Shown here piece after piece: positions 48,901 to 62,669 of a stretch of DNA of 64,000 nt. The DNA is from Tetrahymena thermophila SB210 (taxonomy: Eukaryota; Ciliophora; Oligohymenophorea; Hymenostomatida; Tetrahymenidae): assembly GCF_000189635.1 (NCBI RefSeq), contig NW_002476353.1:186001-250000 (forward strand), in the 5' to 3' direction. The translations under genes and the position numbers were made by a program. Each line of letters begins with the position of its first letter. Position 1 is the stretch's first letter. The notes beneath the pieces are model-generated. The model ran no database searches, was not told the DNA's origin, and saw nothing but the letters and a program-made list of their open reading frames with translations.

Positions 48901-49997
48901 ATTTCTAATTTTTCTTCTGTTAGGTTTGTTTTTATTTTAATTTTTAAAGGTTCTTTCTTTTTTAATGAAATACAGAAGATGAAGAAGCTAATCTCTTTTG
49001 AAATTCTATTTTTCCTTATTTTAGAAGGTATATTCTACTTCCTTAGTCCCCTTCTCTAAATAAATAATCCCCTAGCTATAATTTGGTTTCTTAGTTAAAC
49101 GAAATACTAAGATGAAAAATTGTTTCTTTCCTCATAGAGCTAAAATAATTATTTAAATATATGTTTTTGCAGTTGATGAATGAGAAATATTCTCCAAGTG
49201 CTCGCCTATAAATTTTTGGTTCAAAAATAACACAATAACACTCTTCTGAGGCGATTGCAGTATAAGGTCTTGGTTTCTCAAGTAGATAGCTTATCTCTCC
49301 AAACATTTATTTTGCTTTTACTTATTAAATTTTTTTAATTTTAGATACTTAGTAATTTTCATCAAAATATTTTTTTTTAAGTTTATCATTCTATTTGATT
49401 AAATCAATGTGAGACCCTTTCATTTTTTAAATAGCATTTATAACGATATCAAATCTATCTTTTTCTTCTAATACCTTTTAGTCATTAGAAGCATTTTTTA
49501 ATCTCCTGTTAAAATCTACCTCATCCCAGATTTCTTTTTCTGACTTTGGAATAAAGAGCTATACAGAGCCCTTTAAAACATAGTAGATTTATTCGTCCTT
49601 ATCACCATAAAAAAAAATAGGAGTATTCCTTTATATTGATTTTACTTGCATATCTTCACTTAGAGTCTCGGCAATTAAAGCTATTGCTTTTTAAATATCT
49701 TCTTTATCGCTTATAATTTAATTCAGCTTTTATAGCTCATCCCATTCTTTTAAGCATTATTAAATTAAATTTTTCAAAATATTACTTATTAGGCTTTCTT
49801 TGTAATATTCTTTGCTAATAATATGCATAACTGCTTTGGAAAACGGATCCTATATTTTATTAGACTCTTCGCTATCCTTGTTTGAATCTGTTTACTTTTT
49901 GTCATTTCTTTAATTTTGTTAACAATAAAAAGTTTAGAACAAAAATGTTTGTAGATAATAAAAATTATTACAAAGCTAATACTTTTTGTAGCATCAT
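45983..49997 (-). CDS. Large protein with two cyclic-nucleotide-binding domains
   Basis: The ATG at 49997 and a 61-base intron (GTATTAG...CAAAAAG, about 49925-49985) lead into an open frame to TGA 45983, about 1,315 residues. The first cNBD (about 49680-49200) starts NTPIFFYGDKDEQIYYVLKG. It is interrupted by some 70 residues and ends with the phosphate-binding cassette KQMFGEISYLLEKPRPYTAI, which keeps the Gly-Glu and Arg ligands. The second (about 49110-48370) starts LQLGDYLFREGDQGSRIYLL, is interrupted by about 180 Q/K-rich residues, and ends with QQGEFFGFEDIL and RRTYSAKVISSDAIVFSIER. The remaining 800 residues are low complexity with N, S, Q and K. No membrane segment or kinase domain is visible, so it may be a soluble cAMP/cGMP sensor or scaffold. 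It lies 455 bases upstream of the channel gene on the same strand. Confidence 0.75.
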
Positions 49998-50713
49998 TAT
50001 TTCTTTTAAACAGCTTCAAAGTATATTCTGAAATGAGCTTAATATTTTTTAAATATAATTCAATATGAACTAACTATCTTTCTTTATTGATTAAGTAGCT
50101 TTTGAATAGTATTTATTTATTTATGTTTAAGCTTCTATAAATGCTACACTGTTTTATGATTTATAGTTTATTTAAAAAATAATAAAAAGAGGATATTAAT
50201 AATCTTTTAGTTTTTTTAATATAAAATACAGTAAAAGTAGTAATCGCACTGATCCAATATATGATTAAATAAGTACTATAATTATTAACCTTTGTAATAC
50301 AAAATCTTTTTGTGGCTCAAATCTATCTTTTTAGATTCTAGTATGCATATTTTTTTACTCATTTCTTTATTAGTTTTACATTTTTGATTTTTCTATTAAT
50401 TTTAAAGGTTTAAAAGCTAATAAAGCAAAGAAAAATATATTTTAAATATTTTTAATATTAAGATAAGTTTTCCTTTTTTTGGTATATATTCAGGCAAAAT
50501 TGGATGCGTAGTATAATACAATTAAATGCAAAATTTAACAAGGAAAAAAATCTTTACAGAAGAAAACCACAATCAAATAAATAAGTGTTTGTTTATAACT
50601 TTCTTTAAATAATTGAATATTATTTTTAATGAACAAATAATATTTAAGATGATTTTGAACAAGTTAAATGCTGTAACATGAATTATATACAATCAAGTAT
50701 TTAATAACAACTA
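49998..50713. other. AT-rich spacer between two minus-strand genes
   Basis: It separates the end of the Bro1 gene from the start of the cyclic-nucleotide gene. No gene or RNA was recognised. Confidence 0.5.
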
Positions 50714-53700
50714 TCACCAAGTATGATCTATTTCTGAACTTTAATTGACAAAGCTTTGCTGTTGATTGTTAACTGGAATATACTTACTTTATCCTATTGG
50801 GAAGCCTCCGTCTCCAAAGAAGGGTTGATCTGTGACATATCCATCATTGTTTTCATTCTATTTTTTAACATCAATTACATATATTTGATTTTCTTTTAAC
50901 TACTATCTTGATGTAAGATAATCTTCAATTTCAGAATCGATGTCTGTAATTGCAGCAAACAATAATTTATAAAACTCAATTCCTTGCTCTAAATCGCTTT
51001 ATAATTCCATAATTCTTCCTAATCCATTATTTATTTTTTCAATTTCCTTAATTTTAAGTAAAATATGTATTAAAATAATATAAATATCATTCATTTTTAC
51101 CTTAATTGAATCTTGTGCTTCATTAGCCATTTTTTTAGAATTGAGAAATTAGGATATTTTACATATTTCTTCTACCATTAAAGAAGCTTAATTTATCTAA
51201 ATTACATAAAATATCATGTTTTAATTAATAAAAAAAAGCTTTGTATTAATCTTACAATTTAATTGAGAGTCATGTAAATTTGAGTTGATTATGAACAAAT
51301 AAATTCAATAGTTTTATCTCTGTTTAATCTTTGTTAGCTTGCTTAAGATAGTAATAATTAAATATCAACTTTGGCTAAATAATCTTTGTTTGAATCTGTC
51401 TCTTATTCTACTTAGGATATAATATTGCGGACGCTTTCGTCTAATTAATTTATATTCTCAATTTGTGTTGTAAATTCTCTAGCAAACTGCTAGTCCTATG
51501 CTTAAGGAATTAGAGATACTATATAATCCTTTCCTTACCTTATTAATTAGAAGTAGAATTACAGATCTTAATATTACTATTTTGATTGGTTATCAATAGC
51601 TTCACCTTCTCTTAAATTGCCTTATAATTCTTTTAGAATTCTTAAATATAATATCTAAATACAAAAATAGTTTGTTTACCTTTAATCTTCATTATGTAGC
51701 TGTGATTGGCTTAAGTGGAAGGAACTATTTCCCATGATTGCTTATATTTATTTCTATTAATTTCGTCTTCTATTTCTTCTTTTTTAAGCTTTTCCAGACA
51801 TTCATTTATATAAATCTATGCATTTGTGCTGTTATCATCTAAAACTGTAATAAGCCTTAAAATTTCCTCTTCTCCTTTTTTTTTCTAAATAGCATCTAAT
51901 TTTTACTAAATTGTTTAAGGAAGTTGACGAGACATCCTCATGGCAGACATACCATTTTTCTATTAATAATGTGATGACTGCTGCAACATTTCTAAGTACC
52001 CGTTCACAAAGTTTGCTAAATAACTCTTAATTCTAAATTCCTTTAAGGCTTTCAGATTATTGCAGACTTCAGTTTTATTTCTTTCTGCTATTTTCTTGAC
52101 TTCTTTAAGAAGTTAAATTATATCTGGAGAGAGTAAGTTTCTAAACTGTGCTTCATCGGGTTACTCGACTTCTAAGTCAGGAGGCATAGCAAAAACTATT
52201 CTTATATTCTATTAAAGCTATGTCATGGGTAATTGCTATTCGTTTATTATCTAATGTCTGTATATCTTTTTAATAGCACAAAAAATTGTATGAATGAAAT
52301 ACTAAATACTTTGAGTATTATTCAATCAAAAATATAAATATCAAATGAATAAAATTTACATTTAATTAATTAATTGAATAATAATTTATTTACTTGCTGA
52401 TTTTTTTAAACGAACTCTTAGTACATTTACTCTATAGTTTAGCTTAGTTTGTTTATGCTATCCTTCTTTGATTGGGATATATTATCTAAATTTTTCATCG
52501 CTAATTGTAAAATTCCTCTAGCTTTTTCGAGATAGGCAATCGCAATACCCATATGAGGGATTTATTACTCTGTTTCAAGCTTGTTTTAGTGATGCTTTGC
52601 CATTTTAAGTGCTGTCATACCAAAATAGTATACTGTGTTTGAATATAAGAATTTCTTTTACTCAAGAAGGAAATTCTTTGAGAAACTAGTATTCTAGTCA
52701 TTGAAAACTTCATTAGTAATTTTTAACGCAAGTTAGAAATGCTTATTGGCTTCACCAGCCAGAGATGCTTTATAATAAACAAATAATAATGAGAGAAAGA
52801 TTCTATATATTCTTTAAACAATTAAAGATCTGATTAAATTCATATAAAAATTATTCCCGCAAATATCTAAGTTTTTATATGATTGATTGATTGATTAATC
52901 AGGTCAGGAAAAAAGAAATATGATCAGGAAGATAAATAGTAAAATAAATTACCAATGTGCTAAATTCCGATCTAATTTTCATTTTATTCCAAGTTGAAAA
53001 ATAAACAAATATAGCAGAGACCATATAAGATATTTTCAAGTGTTGAAATATTTTAGACAGTAAAGTCTAAATGAGGCTTTTTTAGATCCTTTATGATTGA
53101 TGGAAGATTCCTCTTTAATTCCATAATAGCCCACAAAGCATACCTTTAAATCATTTAAAATTAATTGAATAAGTACTTTTCTCTGACTTGATTGCTAAAT
53201 ATCTCAGCTACTAAAAAAAAAAAGGGTTGGCAAATTTTTTTTACCTATACTTCTTAATAGCGTTCTTACGTCCATCTGATGATCCATTACTCATATAGGC
53301 TATACCAATATAATAAAGCAGGATAGCCAAATTATATAAAATAGAACACATTTCTACTCTCAAATTGCTTGTCTTAGTTATAATTTCCTTTTATCTAAAA
53401 GAATCAGTCCATTAAAACTCTATGTTTACTCTATCTTATTGCCAACTCTCAAACTTGAATCTAAAAATTTTCAATTCATAAAAAAATTATTCAAAAACTT
53501 AATATCATGAGAAATAGTAATGAAAAGCAGACATAAACTATAAAATTAAAAAAACTGTATACTTTTTTTAAAGTTATTAAGCATATTTTAAGTATTTGTA
53601 TATAGTCCTTTCTAAATTTTCGCATTCTACTATATTATTAATTGATACTTGATCAAAATTCAATCTATCTCTAAGTTCATTAATTGTCTCAAAAGCTTTT

Positions 53701-53813
53701 TCCACAGCTTAAAATGCTTCTTCGCCTCCATATTTAGATATTATATGCTTTCTAAAGCTTTCTTTTATTTTTGTTTAATTTGTTGTCTTGAAAGGAAACC
53801 TAATAAAGTCCAT
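50714..53813 (-). CDS. Bro1-domain protein, ALIX/Bro1-like ESCRT adaptor
   Basis: ALIX/Bro1 proteins bind ESCRT-III and cargo during multivesicular-body sorting, membrane repair and abscission. The ATG at 53813 begins MDFIRFPFKTTNQTKIKESF, the Bro1 N-terminus. The next exon has INIEFQWTDSF-like sequence (VNIEFQWTDSFRQKE) and SNLRVEMCSILYNLAILLYY, a signature of the domain, followed by NAIKKY. The middle part is the V domain: PPDLEVEQPDEAQFRNLLSP, LPQTIQQKLDAIQKKKGEEE and ILRLITVLDDNSTNAQIY match the two coiled arms. The final exon (50950-50714) has GIEFYKLLFAAITDIDSEIE, then a short tail (GDGGFPIGQSKYIPVNNQQ) ending at TGA 50714. The proline-rich tail of animal ALIX is reduced. About eight introns; several positions are approximate. 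Confidence 0.85.
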
Positions 53814-56800
53814 AACCAATTGCTTATTTTGCTTATTTAATTTATTTTAGATGAATGCTTCAGAATTACTTCTAAATGATAATTTTTTTACAGAATAATT
53901 CCTATATATTATTTATCTAGCTTTTTTTTATAATTATTTATCAGACAACACTAAATAAATTGTTTATTTTTTGTTTTGCGAACAGATTTTCTCTTAGATA
54001 GATAGATTATATTATCACAAATTAAAATCTAATAAAAAAGAAATTTCATAAAATATACATTTTTTAACACAAACTAAAATATTTATTCTAAGCATTTGTT
54101 AAAATATTTTGAATCTTATTTGTATTTGCTTACTTACTAGAATTAATGAAAAATAGTCAGGAATATTTTAAATTATTTTGCTATCAATAAAATTTTAATC
54201 TTTATTATGAAGATATTATTAAGATATTTATGAAAATTATAATTCAAATTAGATATTAGAGATAGACAGAAGAACATATTTACTGATTTATTAATTAATT
54301 TATAGATAGATAGATAGATAAAATGAATATCTTTTTTAAATATTTAATTTACATTTCGCAAAAACACCCATTAATATCTGTTTATACAAAATTTGAAAAT
54401 GATGTTATAGATAAGTAAATAAATAAAAGGCATGAATAAATGAATGACTAATTCCTTCTTAAGTTAAATTTTAAAAATTAAGTTATAAATTTATTTTATT
54501 GGGATGGAATTAGCTTTTTATAAAATTTTATATTCGCTCATAATTTGAATAACTTTTTATTATTTAAAGGAAATTTAATTACTTTTCCTTGTTTTTTAAT
54601 CACAATTCCATTTAACAGTTTTAACATTTTAAATTAATATGAATTAATAAAAATTATTTAATTATCTTTAATTGATGTTTGCTTTTAAATAAATTCTTGT
54701 CTATTTTATAAATAAATGTCTATTCTACATAGATACATATTCATTGAAATAGATAGTTTTAAAATTTAAGATTGATGAAAAAATGTTCAAGTGACTAAAA
54801 ATAAATCTTATTTTCTAAAGTCTTATGCTGCTAAAATATTATTTATGTTTCCACAAATAGATTTTATTTTATAATTGAAGCACCAATAATTGCTTGAATT
54901 TCTAGTATATTCATTCACTTTTATTAATACAAAATTTATTAGACATTATTAAAATGAGAAAAAATCTGCATCATTTATTTATATTTGTACTATAAATTTT
55001 TTTATAAATAATTCTAATCTTTAAATAGTAACGCTTGTTTATTAAAGTACAACTTTAGAAAATCATTATATATATAAAATAATACAAATAAGCATAATTA
55101 TTTCCCTGTTTGCGTTTGATTTGTAGCAATTAATAGCTTCATTTTATATTTTTAGGAAAATTTTTTTTTATTTTTGTTAGCACTTTCAACTTTAAATTGA
55201 AAAAAATAAATCAACAGACTTGTTGATTAAATATAAAATTTATTTGATAAAAAATAATGATGATTTGTAAAGTATTTTATAAACTCTATTTTTTTTTTAT
55301 TGACATTTTCAAATAACATTTAAGAAAATTAACTTTTTATTGTTATTAAAATTATTCATTAATCAATAAGGTTTAAATAAAAAAATAAAAAGTAAAATTA
55401 AGGTTCAGAATTATATATTAAATATATCTTTTTAATAAGATATGAATCAGAATAAATCTCATTTTTATTAGTATTTTAATAAAATATTATAATGAATTTA
55501 TTCTTCGAAAACTATGCAATAAATATATTAAATTAATAAAAATGCAAAATTTATTTATCTATTCTCAGTTAATCTTTTGAATTATAATTTTGCTATGTGA
55601 TTAAATTATTAAATTAGCTAGTAATATTAATTAAAATAGAGTACTTGAGAGATCAAATTCTTTTTTATCAAATAAAATAAATTAATAAATAATTTTCTCA
55701 TTTCAAAATGATTTAACTTTTTTATAAATATGCAATAACTCCTTTTTTACCATTTTGTAATTAAAAAAATAATAAAATGATTTATTTTTCTTTTTGCATT
55801 CAACTAATTTAAAAATCCCATTTTAGATGTTAAACTCTTGAAATTAAAAAGTTTTTAACTTAATATATAATTTATTTTAAAATGTAGTAAAATAAATCAA
55901 AAATAATTTAGTTAAATATATTAAATTTTTAATAATGTATTTTCCAAATTTACTGAACTAACTTTTTTAATTAATCCTCAGTAAAGTCAACACAATAACT
56001 TTGTTATTATACAATGAAATTCAAAATGACTAGAAATTTAATTATTTCATAAATTTGATTTTGAATTTATTTTTTCGACTTTACACTGAAATCAAAAATA
56101 AAAAGTTAATTCAAAATTGATAAAATGTTATTTGTAATTTATCTTGCATTAAAAATGAAGATAAAATTTTATTATTTTAAATTTAAAATTCAAATTTCTA
56201 ATAATTTTAGTTTATCTCTAATTTTAAAATTTTAGATGTTTTTTTATAAAATAGACAATTGCTATTTCTGATATTTTTGGTACAACAAGAATGCTTTGTA
56301 ACTATTTTTATAAATTTAGAATAATGGTATGGTAAGATTCAAACGAAATTTATAAAATTGATTGGATAATATGCTATTATTTCATTTTACTTTTACAAAT
56401 AAAATAAAGATAATGTAAATTTTTAATTTTTGATTTCAAAAACTTCTCAATCAAATTAAAAAATCTTGTAAGCTTTCAAAAAGATTAAAAAAATTGAGGT
56501 AAATAATCAAAAAAGGTTTAATCAGAAGAGGAAATCAAAATTTATCAAAATAATAAATAAATTTAAAAAATTGATAGTTAAAAATAAAATTTAGTGATTT
56601 TTAGGATTTTATATAATATGAGACAAGCAATTATCGCAAAAATATTTTACCTTTGCAAATATCACCAAAAAGTATTTTAGAATATTTTAAAGCAGCTTTT
56701 GTATTCAATGTCTAGAGTTTCATTTAGATGGCGTTCATTTTCAGATATTATTTACATTTTATTTTTGAATAGAATAGAAAACTATTAATATGCTTCTAAA

Positions 56801-57338
56801 TGAATAAATAAAAGAACTGGACTGGACTTTATAGTTGAACTAGAGTAAATAATTTTTTTTATATGATGAATTCTAACAAAATTTTATTTTTTAATATTGA
56901 TCAAAAGTAATTGTAAAAATAAATCAGGTTAATTAAATCTTGAATAATATCAAAACTCTAAGACTTTTAAGAAAAATGAGTAAAATAGAGTTAATATTCA
57001 TTAAAATAGAATCGTTTAAAATTTAAAGTTCTTTACAAATTTAAAACAAATCTATCTGAATACATCATTTGCAAAATTTATTTAAATGTTAAAATCTTAA
57101 CCTAATTTAATGATATTATTAATTTAAAAAGTAAAAAATATTATTAATACAAAAAGCTAAAAAAAAACTAAAGATTTTGTAAGGTTAAATCAATTAATAA
57201 TTACTAAAAGCTTTCACATCTAAAAAAGATTCTCAACCAAAAGTTTAACACTAATCGAATACTTAATATTAAATTTCTTTAACATAGAATTAACATCAAT
57301 TAGATTCTCCCTAGATTGAAAACACAAACAATAGTTCC
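53814..57338. other. 3.5-kb AT-rich desert
   Basis: The upstream regions of the divergent Bro1 and ABC genes lie here. The sequence is almost pure A/T with a short (GATA)n run at about 54304-54320. No coding or structured RNA signal was found. Confidence 0.5.
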
Positions 57339-60300
57339 ATGAGTAAAACTACAAGCCATTTGAAGGCTTTATTAAAAAAGAATTGGATTTTATGGCGTAG
57401 AAGTTGGGGCTGCAGTTGCTTCGAAATTCTTTTGCCAGTAGTCTTAACTTTCATAACTATGACTATTCTTAGAAGCAATGTTGATAGAGTAGATATACCA
57501 TAGCAAACATACTTTGATAAGCCTAATGTAGCTACTTACTATCCTAGTATTCCAACTGGATAGGTAGATGCAAGCGGCAAAGCAATTAAGCCACCTCTTG
57601 TTTAATGCATTGGAAGAACTTAAGGTGGTAATTCATTTAGAAATGGATATGTCGCTCTTATTCCTGAAACAGGTGATCTTGTAGATTAGGTTGACCATAT
57701 GCTTTAAAATGAATTCGGCTACCAAACTAAAAGATGGCCAAGTGTAGACGCTCTTTATAACTTTGTATAAGAAGATGGGTACAGATGGGAAGTGTGCTTT
57801 GGTATTGAATTACCTGCTCCTGTTTCTGGTAAATATTCATATCAACTCCTATTCAACAACACTGGCCCACCAACTCACGAAGATGATGAAGTCCCAGATA
57901 CCACTCGTCCAGATGTTTATAAATACAAAACTGAAATGAAGGATCCTCTTTTTGACTTATGGGTTGATTCTGGTTTCTTGACTCTCTAACACTATATCGA
58001 TAATCTTATCTTAAAAAAAGAAACTGGTAATCCTTCTGCTGGAATTACTGCTAAAATATATCCTATTCAATCACCCTCATATACATAAGATAAAATTGAT
58101 GAATAGTTAAGTAATAACTTTGGTCCTTTTATGATTCTCCCCATGATTTTAAGTTTCTTACGTCTAGTTTAAAGTCTATTGGTAGAAAAGGAGAAAAAAA
58201 TTAGAGAAGGTATGAAAATTATGGGTATGCAAGATTCTTCATTCTATCTTTCATATATCATTCAGTATTTAATCACTTACACAGTCATTTCTCTTTTGAT
58301 GGCCATGGTTCTCAAAATTTCCATTTTCAAAAAGAGTGATTACTTCTTCTTGTTTATTTGGTTCTGGCTCTTTACTATTTCTCTAATATTTTAAGCTCTC
58401 TTTGTATAAGCTTTCTTTACTCGTTCTAAGATTGGAACAATCATTTCTATGATATGGTTTTTGTTAATGTACATGGCTGATGCCTTTTTCTAGAGTGCAG
58501 ATATTAAATCAAGAGCTTAATATACAGGAGGTTCTTTCTCAACTCATTGTGGTATTATCCGCTCAAGCAATTTAATTCTTGTATTAGAAGCTAATATGGA
58601 TGGTATTGGATTTAGCAACGATGACTACGAGATTAACAATTTCGATGTTTAGACATAGATTCTTATGAACTTGCTCAATATAGCTGTTTTCGCAATATTG
58701 GCTGTATATTTAGATCAAGTTATTCCCAACGAATTTGGCCGTAAAAGAAAGCCACTTTTCTTCCTTGATTGTTTCCTTAAAAAAAATAAAGTAGCCATTT
58801 CACATGAAGAAATTAGATAATAAAGAAGACAAAAGGACGAAGAAATATAATTAGAATTCAATAATCAAAATAACATTGAAGATGTTACCCAACTTTTGAA
58901 AGATTAAGAAAATAGAAATGAAGTACTTAAAATTAGAAACCTCCAAAAAACATTCCACGGTAGAGGTGAACCTTTTAAGGCTGTTGATAAATTAAATCTT
59001 ACTATGTACAAGGATTAAATTTTCGTTTTACTCGGACATAATGGTGCTGGTAAAACTACTACTTTGTCTATGCTCACAGGTCTTCTTACTATGACTGGAG
59101 GTTGGGCTGAAGTAAATGGTATGGATATTGAAACCTAAATGGAAGAAATTAGAACATTCATGGGTGTTTGTCCTCAACATGATATCTTATTCGATAATTT
59201 GACTGTTCGTGAACATTTATACCTTTACGCATCCTTCAAAGGTATGACTGATAGCAAATTGATCAAAGAAGAAGTTGAGAAATTCGTTGATGATGTCGAT
59301 TTAAGAGAAAAAGCAGATGTTTTAAGTAAAAACCTCTCTGGTGGTTAAAGACGTCGTTTGAGTGTAGCTATTGCATTCATTGGTGGAAGTCAAATTGTGT
59401 ATTTGGATGAACCTACCAGTGGTATGGATACTTCAGCAAGAAGATATATTTGGGATATGCTAAAGCAATACAGAAATGACAGAATTGTTATCTTGACTAC
59501 TCACTTTATGGATGAAGCTGATTATTTAGGTGATAGAATTGCTATCATGGGTAAGGGTAAATTGATTTGTTGCGGTTCTTCTGAATTCTTAAAAGATCGT
59601 TTCGGTGTTGGTTACAATTTGACAATTGTGAAAGAGGACAACACTGTTGATAGTGCCCCTATTATTAATTTTGTCAAATCAATCAATCCTTCCATTAATG
59701 TTCTCAGTGATGTTTCAGCTGAAATCACCATTTAAATGAAATCAGAAACTGTTAACGTTTTCCCAACTATTTTTAAAGGACTTGATTCATAAAAATCCTA
59801 ATTTAAAATTGAATCTTACGGTATTTCAATTACAACTCTTGAAGAAGTTTTCTTAAGAGTTGCTGATTTAGAGCACGCTAATAAAATGGCTGTTTCTCGT
59901 CTTTCTCAATAAGTCAAGGAAGAATAAGAAGAAAAAGAAGAAGAAGAAGTTGATAATTTCGATCTTAACTCTGTCCGTATCAAAAGTAGATTCCTCATTT
60001 TCTGCGCTCACTTCAGAGCTTTGTGTGTCAAGAGATTCTTATATTTCAGAAGAGATATTAGAGGTCTCCTTTGTGAAGTACTCCTTCCTATTTTGATTGT
60101 TATTGTTGGTTTGGCTATTACTCTTATTAATAATATTTAATCCAGTCCTTCTCTTTTAATTGAACCTTCCATTTACGATACTCCATTGAATATTATTTAT
60201 TCAGGTATCGAAGATACAGGCAAAATGAATACTCTCTTCACTCACTTCAACCCTCATGATTGGAAGGCTACTTTCTACAACGCAGCTTCAAAATAAGATT

Positions 60301-62669
60301 GGGATAATTAAAACTTTGAACTCAGAAGTGTTGATAGAAAGGGTTCTTACTATATTAACAAAATTGATAATTTAAATATGTAGTATGCCTATGAAACCGA
60401 AACTTAAACTATCTCTTGCAGTACTCCTCCTCTTTTCATTAATTAAATGAATAACGCTATCCTCTAGTTAGCCACTGGAGATAACACCAAAAGCATCTCA
60501 GTCACTCTTAATCCTTTCCCTCTACCTAAATCAGTAAAAGGATTCTAAAATACTACATAAGGTATTGTAGCTGCTTTCAACTTTGCTATTGGTTTGTCAT
60601 TAATTCCTGCTTCTTTAATTACCTTAACTGTTAAGGAACGTGAAGAAAAAAGTAAACATCAATAATTAGTATCAGGAGTAAGCATAATAAGTTATTGGAC
60701 AAGCAACTATGCAGTGGATATGATAAAGCATCTTTTCCCATCTTGTATATGTATTTGCATGGTACTCGCATATGACATAGATACGTTTGCGTCGGGCGAA
60801 AATCTTGGCGCTATCAGCATCCTCTTCATTTTATATGGTTGGGGTATTATTCCATTCACTTACTCATTTGGTTTCCTCTTTTAATCATCTGGCAGTGCTT
60901 AAGTTACTGGTTTCTTCTTTAATTTCTTAACTGGTGCTGTTCTTCCAGTACTTGTAATGGTCTTAAGAATTATTAAAACAACCAACTCAGTTGCTCTTAA
61001 GTTATAATGGGTTTTCCGTATTTTACCTTCTTTCTGCTTTGGGTATGGTGTAACTAACATGGCTAACAAATAATTATATGCCACAGTTGTAGGTTCATAA
61101 ACTCTTGCAGGTACATATGACATGGATATGGCCGGAGGTGATATTATGTGCCTTGCTATTGAAGGTGCTGCCTACTTCTTGTTGGTTTTCATCATAGAAT
61201 TCTTCAAAGATATGAAACCTATCTCTTAAATCATTTGTCCTAAGAGAAATTAGGAAATTAAATATCTTAACAATAACTTTGACTCAGATGTTCAAAAAGA
61301 AATGGATACTGTTGCTAAAACTGATCCTAAGGAATACACAGTTAGAGTCAACAACATCAGGAAAGTTTACTATACTGATGAAAATGATCCCAAAGTAGCC
61401 GTAGATAGAGTTTCTTTCGGTATTAAAGAAGGTGACTGTTTTGGTCTCTTAGGTATTAACGGAGCTGGTAAGACTACAACATTCAAAATATTAGCAGGTG
61501 AAATTTAATAGTCTTCTGGATAAGCTCACATTAAAGGTTATGATTTGCGTACTCAAATGAGTGAAGCTCAAAAGCACATCGGATATTGCCCATAATTCGA
61601 TGCTCTTCTCGAAAATCTTACTGCTAGGGAACACTTAGAACTCTATGCAGCAATTAAAGGTATCCCATATGAGTTACGTGAAGGTTTAGTAGCTAAAAAG
61701 ATCAAAGAAATGGGCTTATCTGAATTCGAGCATAAGCTAGCTGGAACATACTCTGGTGGTAACAAACGTAAATTATCAGTTGCTATTGCTATGCTTGGTA
61801 ATCCTCCAATCGTCTTCTTAGATGAACCATCAACAGGTATGGATCCTGAAGCTCGTCGTTTCATGTGGAATGTTATCTCCAGAATATCAACCAAGAGAAA
61901 ACAATCATCTATTATTTTGACTACCCACTCTATGGAAGAAGCAGAAGCACTTTGTACAAGATTAACTATTATGGTTAATGGTGCATTTAAATGTCTTGGA
62001 ACTCTTACTTAAATAAAAAATAAATTTGGTTAAGGATATGAAGTCGTTGTAAAGACTGAAATTCCTAAGTAAATGGCAGAACAATTATTGAAAGGTATTA
62101 ATGTCTCTGGTTAATAAAAATTAACTACTATGGATGAAATATAAAATATTTTGACCAAATTAGGAAGTCCTTAACTTATTAAGTAATTTGACTTGGAAGG
62201 ATCAGCTAAAACTATGTTCTAAAACATTAACAAAAAGAAGGGTGTCACAGCAGAATAATTAGCTGAATATGTTTGCATAGAAAACGATGGAGAAAGAATT
62301 TAAAACTTTATTCGTACCGAATTCGGCAAATTCTCAATTATTGAGCATTTCTCTAACCTTTATAGATTTAAAATAACTAATCCTTCAATCTCAATAGGTA
62401 AAGTCTTCGAATAATTTGAGCACAATAAAAGAAATCTCAATATTGCATCATACAATGTCAGACAAGCAACCATTGAGCAAATCTTCAATAACTTTGCTGA
62501 AGGAAGATATGATCACGAAGAAAAGTAATTATAATTAGAAACTCTGAACAAAGAAATCCCTATATATAGTTTAATAGATAATAAGTAAAATCCTCAAAAA
62601 GAAATTGACATTGAGATGGGTAAAACAAATAAGATTCGAATTTCACCCTCAAACACTAAAAATCATTGA
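57339..62669 (+). CDS. ABCA-type full-length ABC transporter
   Basis: One intronless frame of 1,776 residues (ATG 57339, TGA 62667). Order is TMD1-NBD1-TMD2-NBD2. The N-terminus [19 protein letters not shown] and first helix are typical of ABCA proteins, followed by a large extracytosolic loop and helices near 58110-58720. NBD1 has Walker A GHNGAGKT (566-573), LSGGQ (666-670) and LDEPTSGMD (Asp690). TMD2 starts near residue 890 ([20 protein letters not shown]) with its own loop. NBD2 has GINGAGKT (1372-1379), the ABCA-type signature YSGGN (1471-1475) and LDEPSTGMD (Asp1495), with [12 protein letters not shown]. Both ATP sites look intact. ABCA proteins usually move lipids across membranes; the substrate here is unknown. 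An acidic [11 protein letters not shown] linker lies between NBD1 and TMD2. Confidence 0.96.

Noticed and set aside
61643-61894. Minus-strand frame of 83 codons
   Set aside because: Antisense shadow of the second ATP-binding domain of the ABCA gene.
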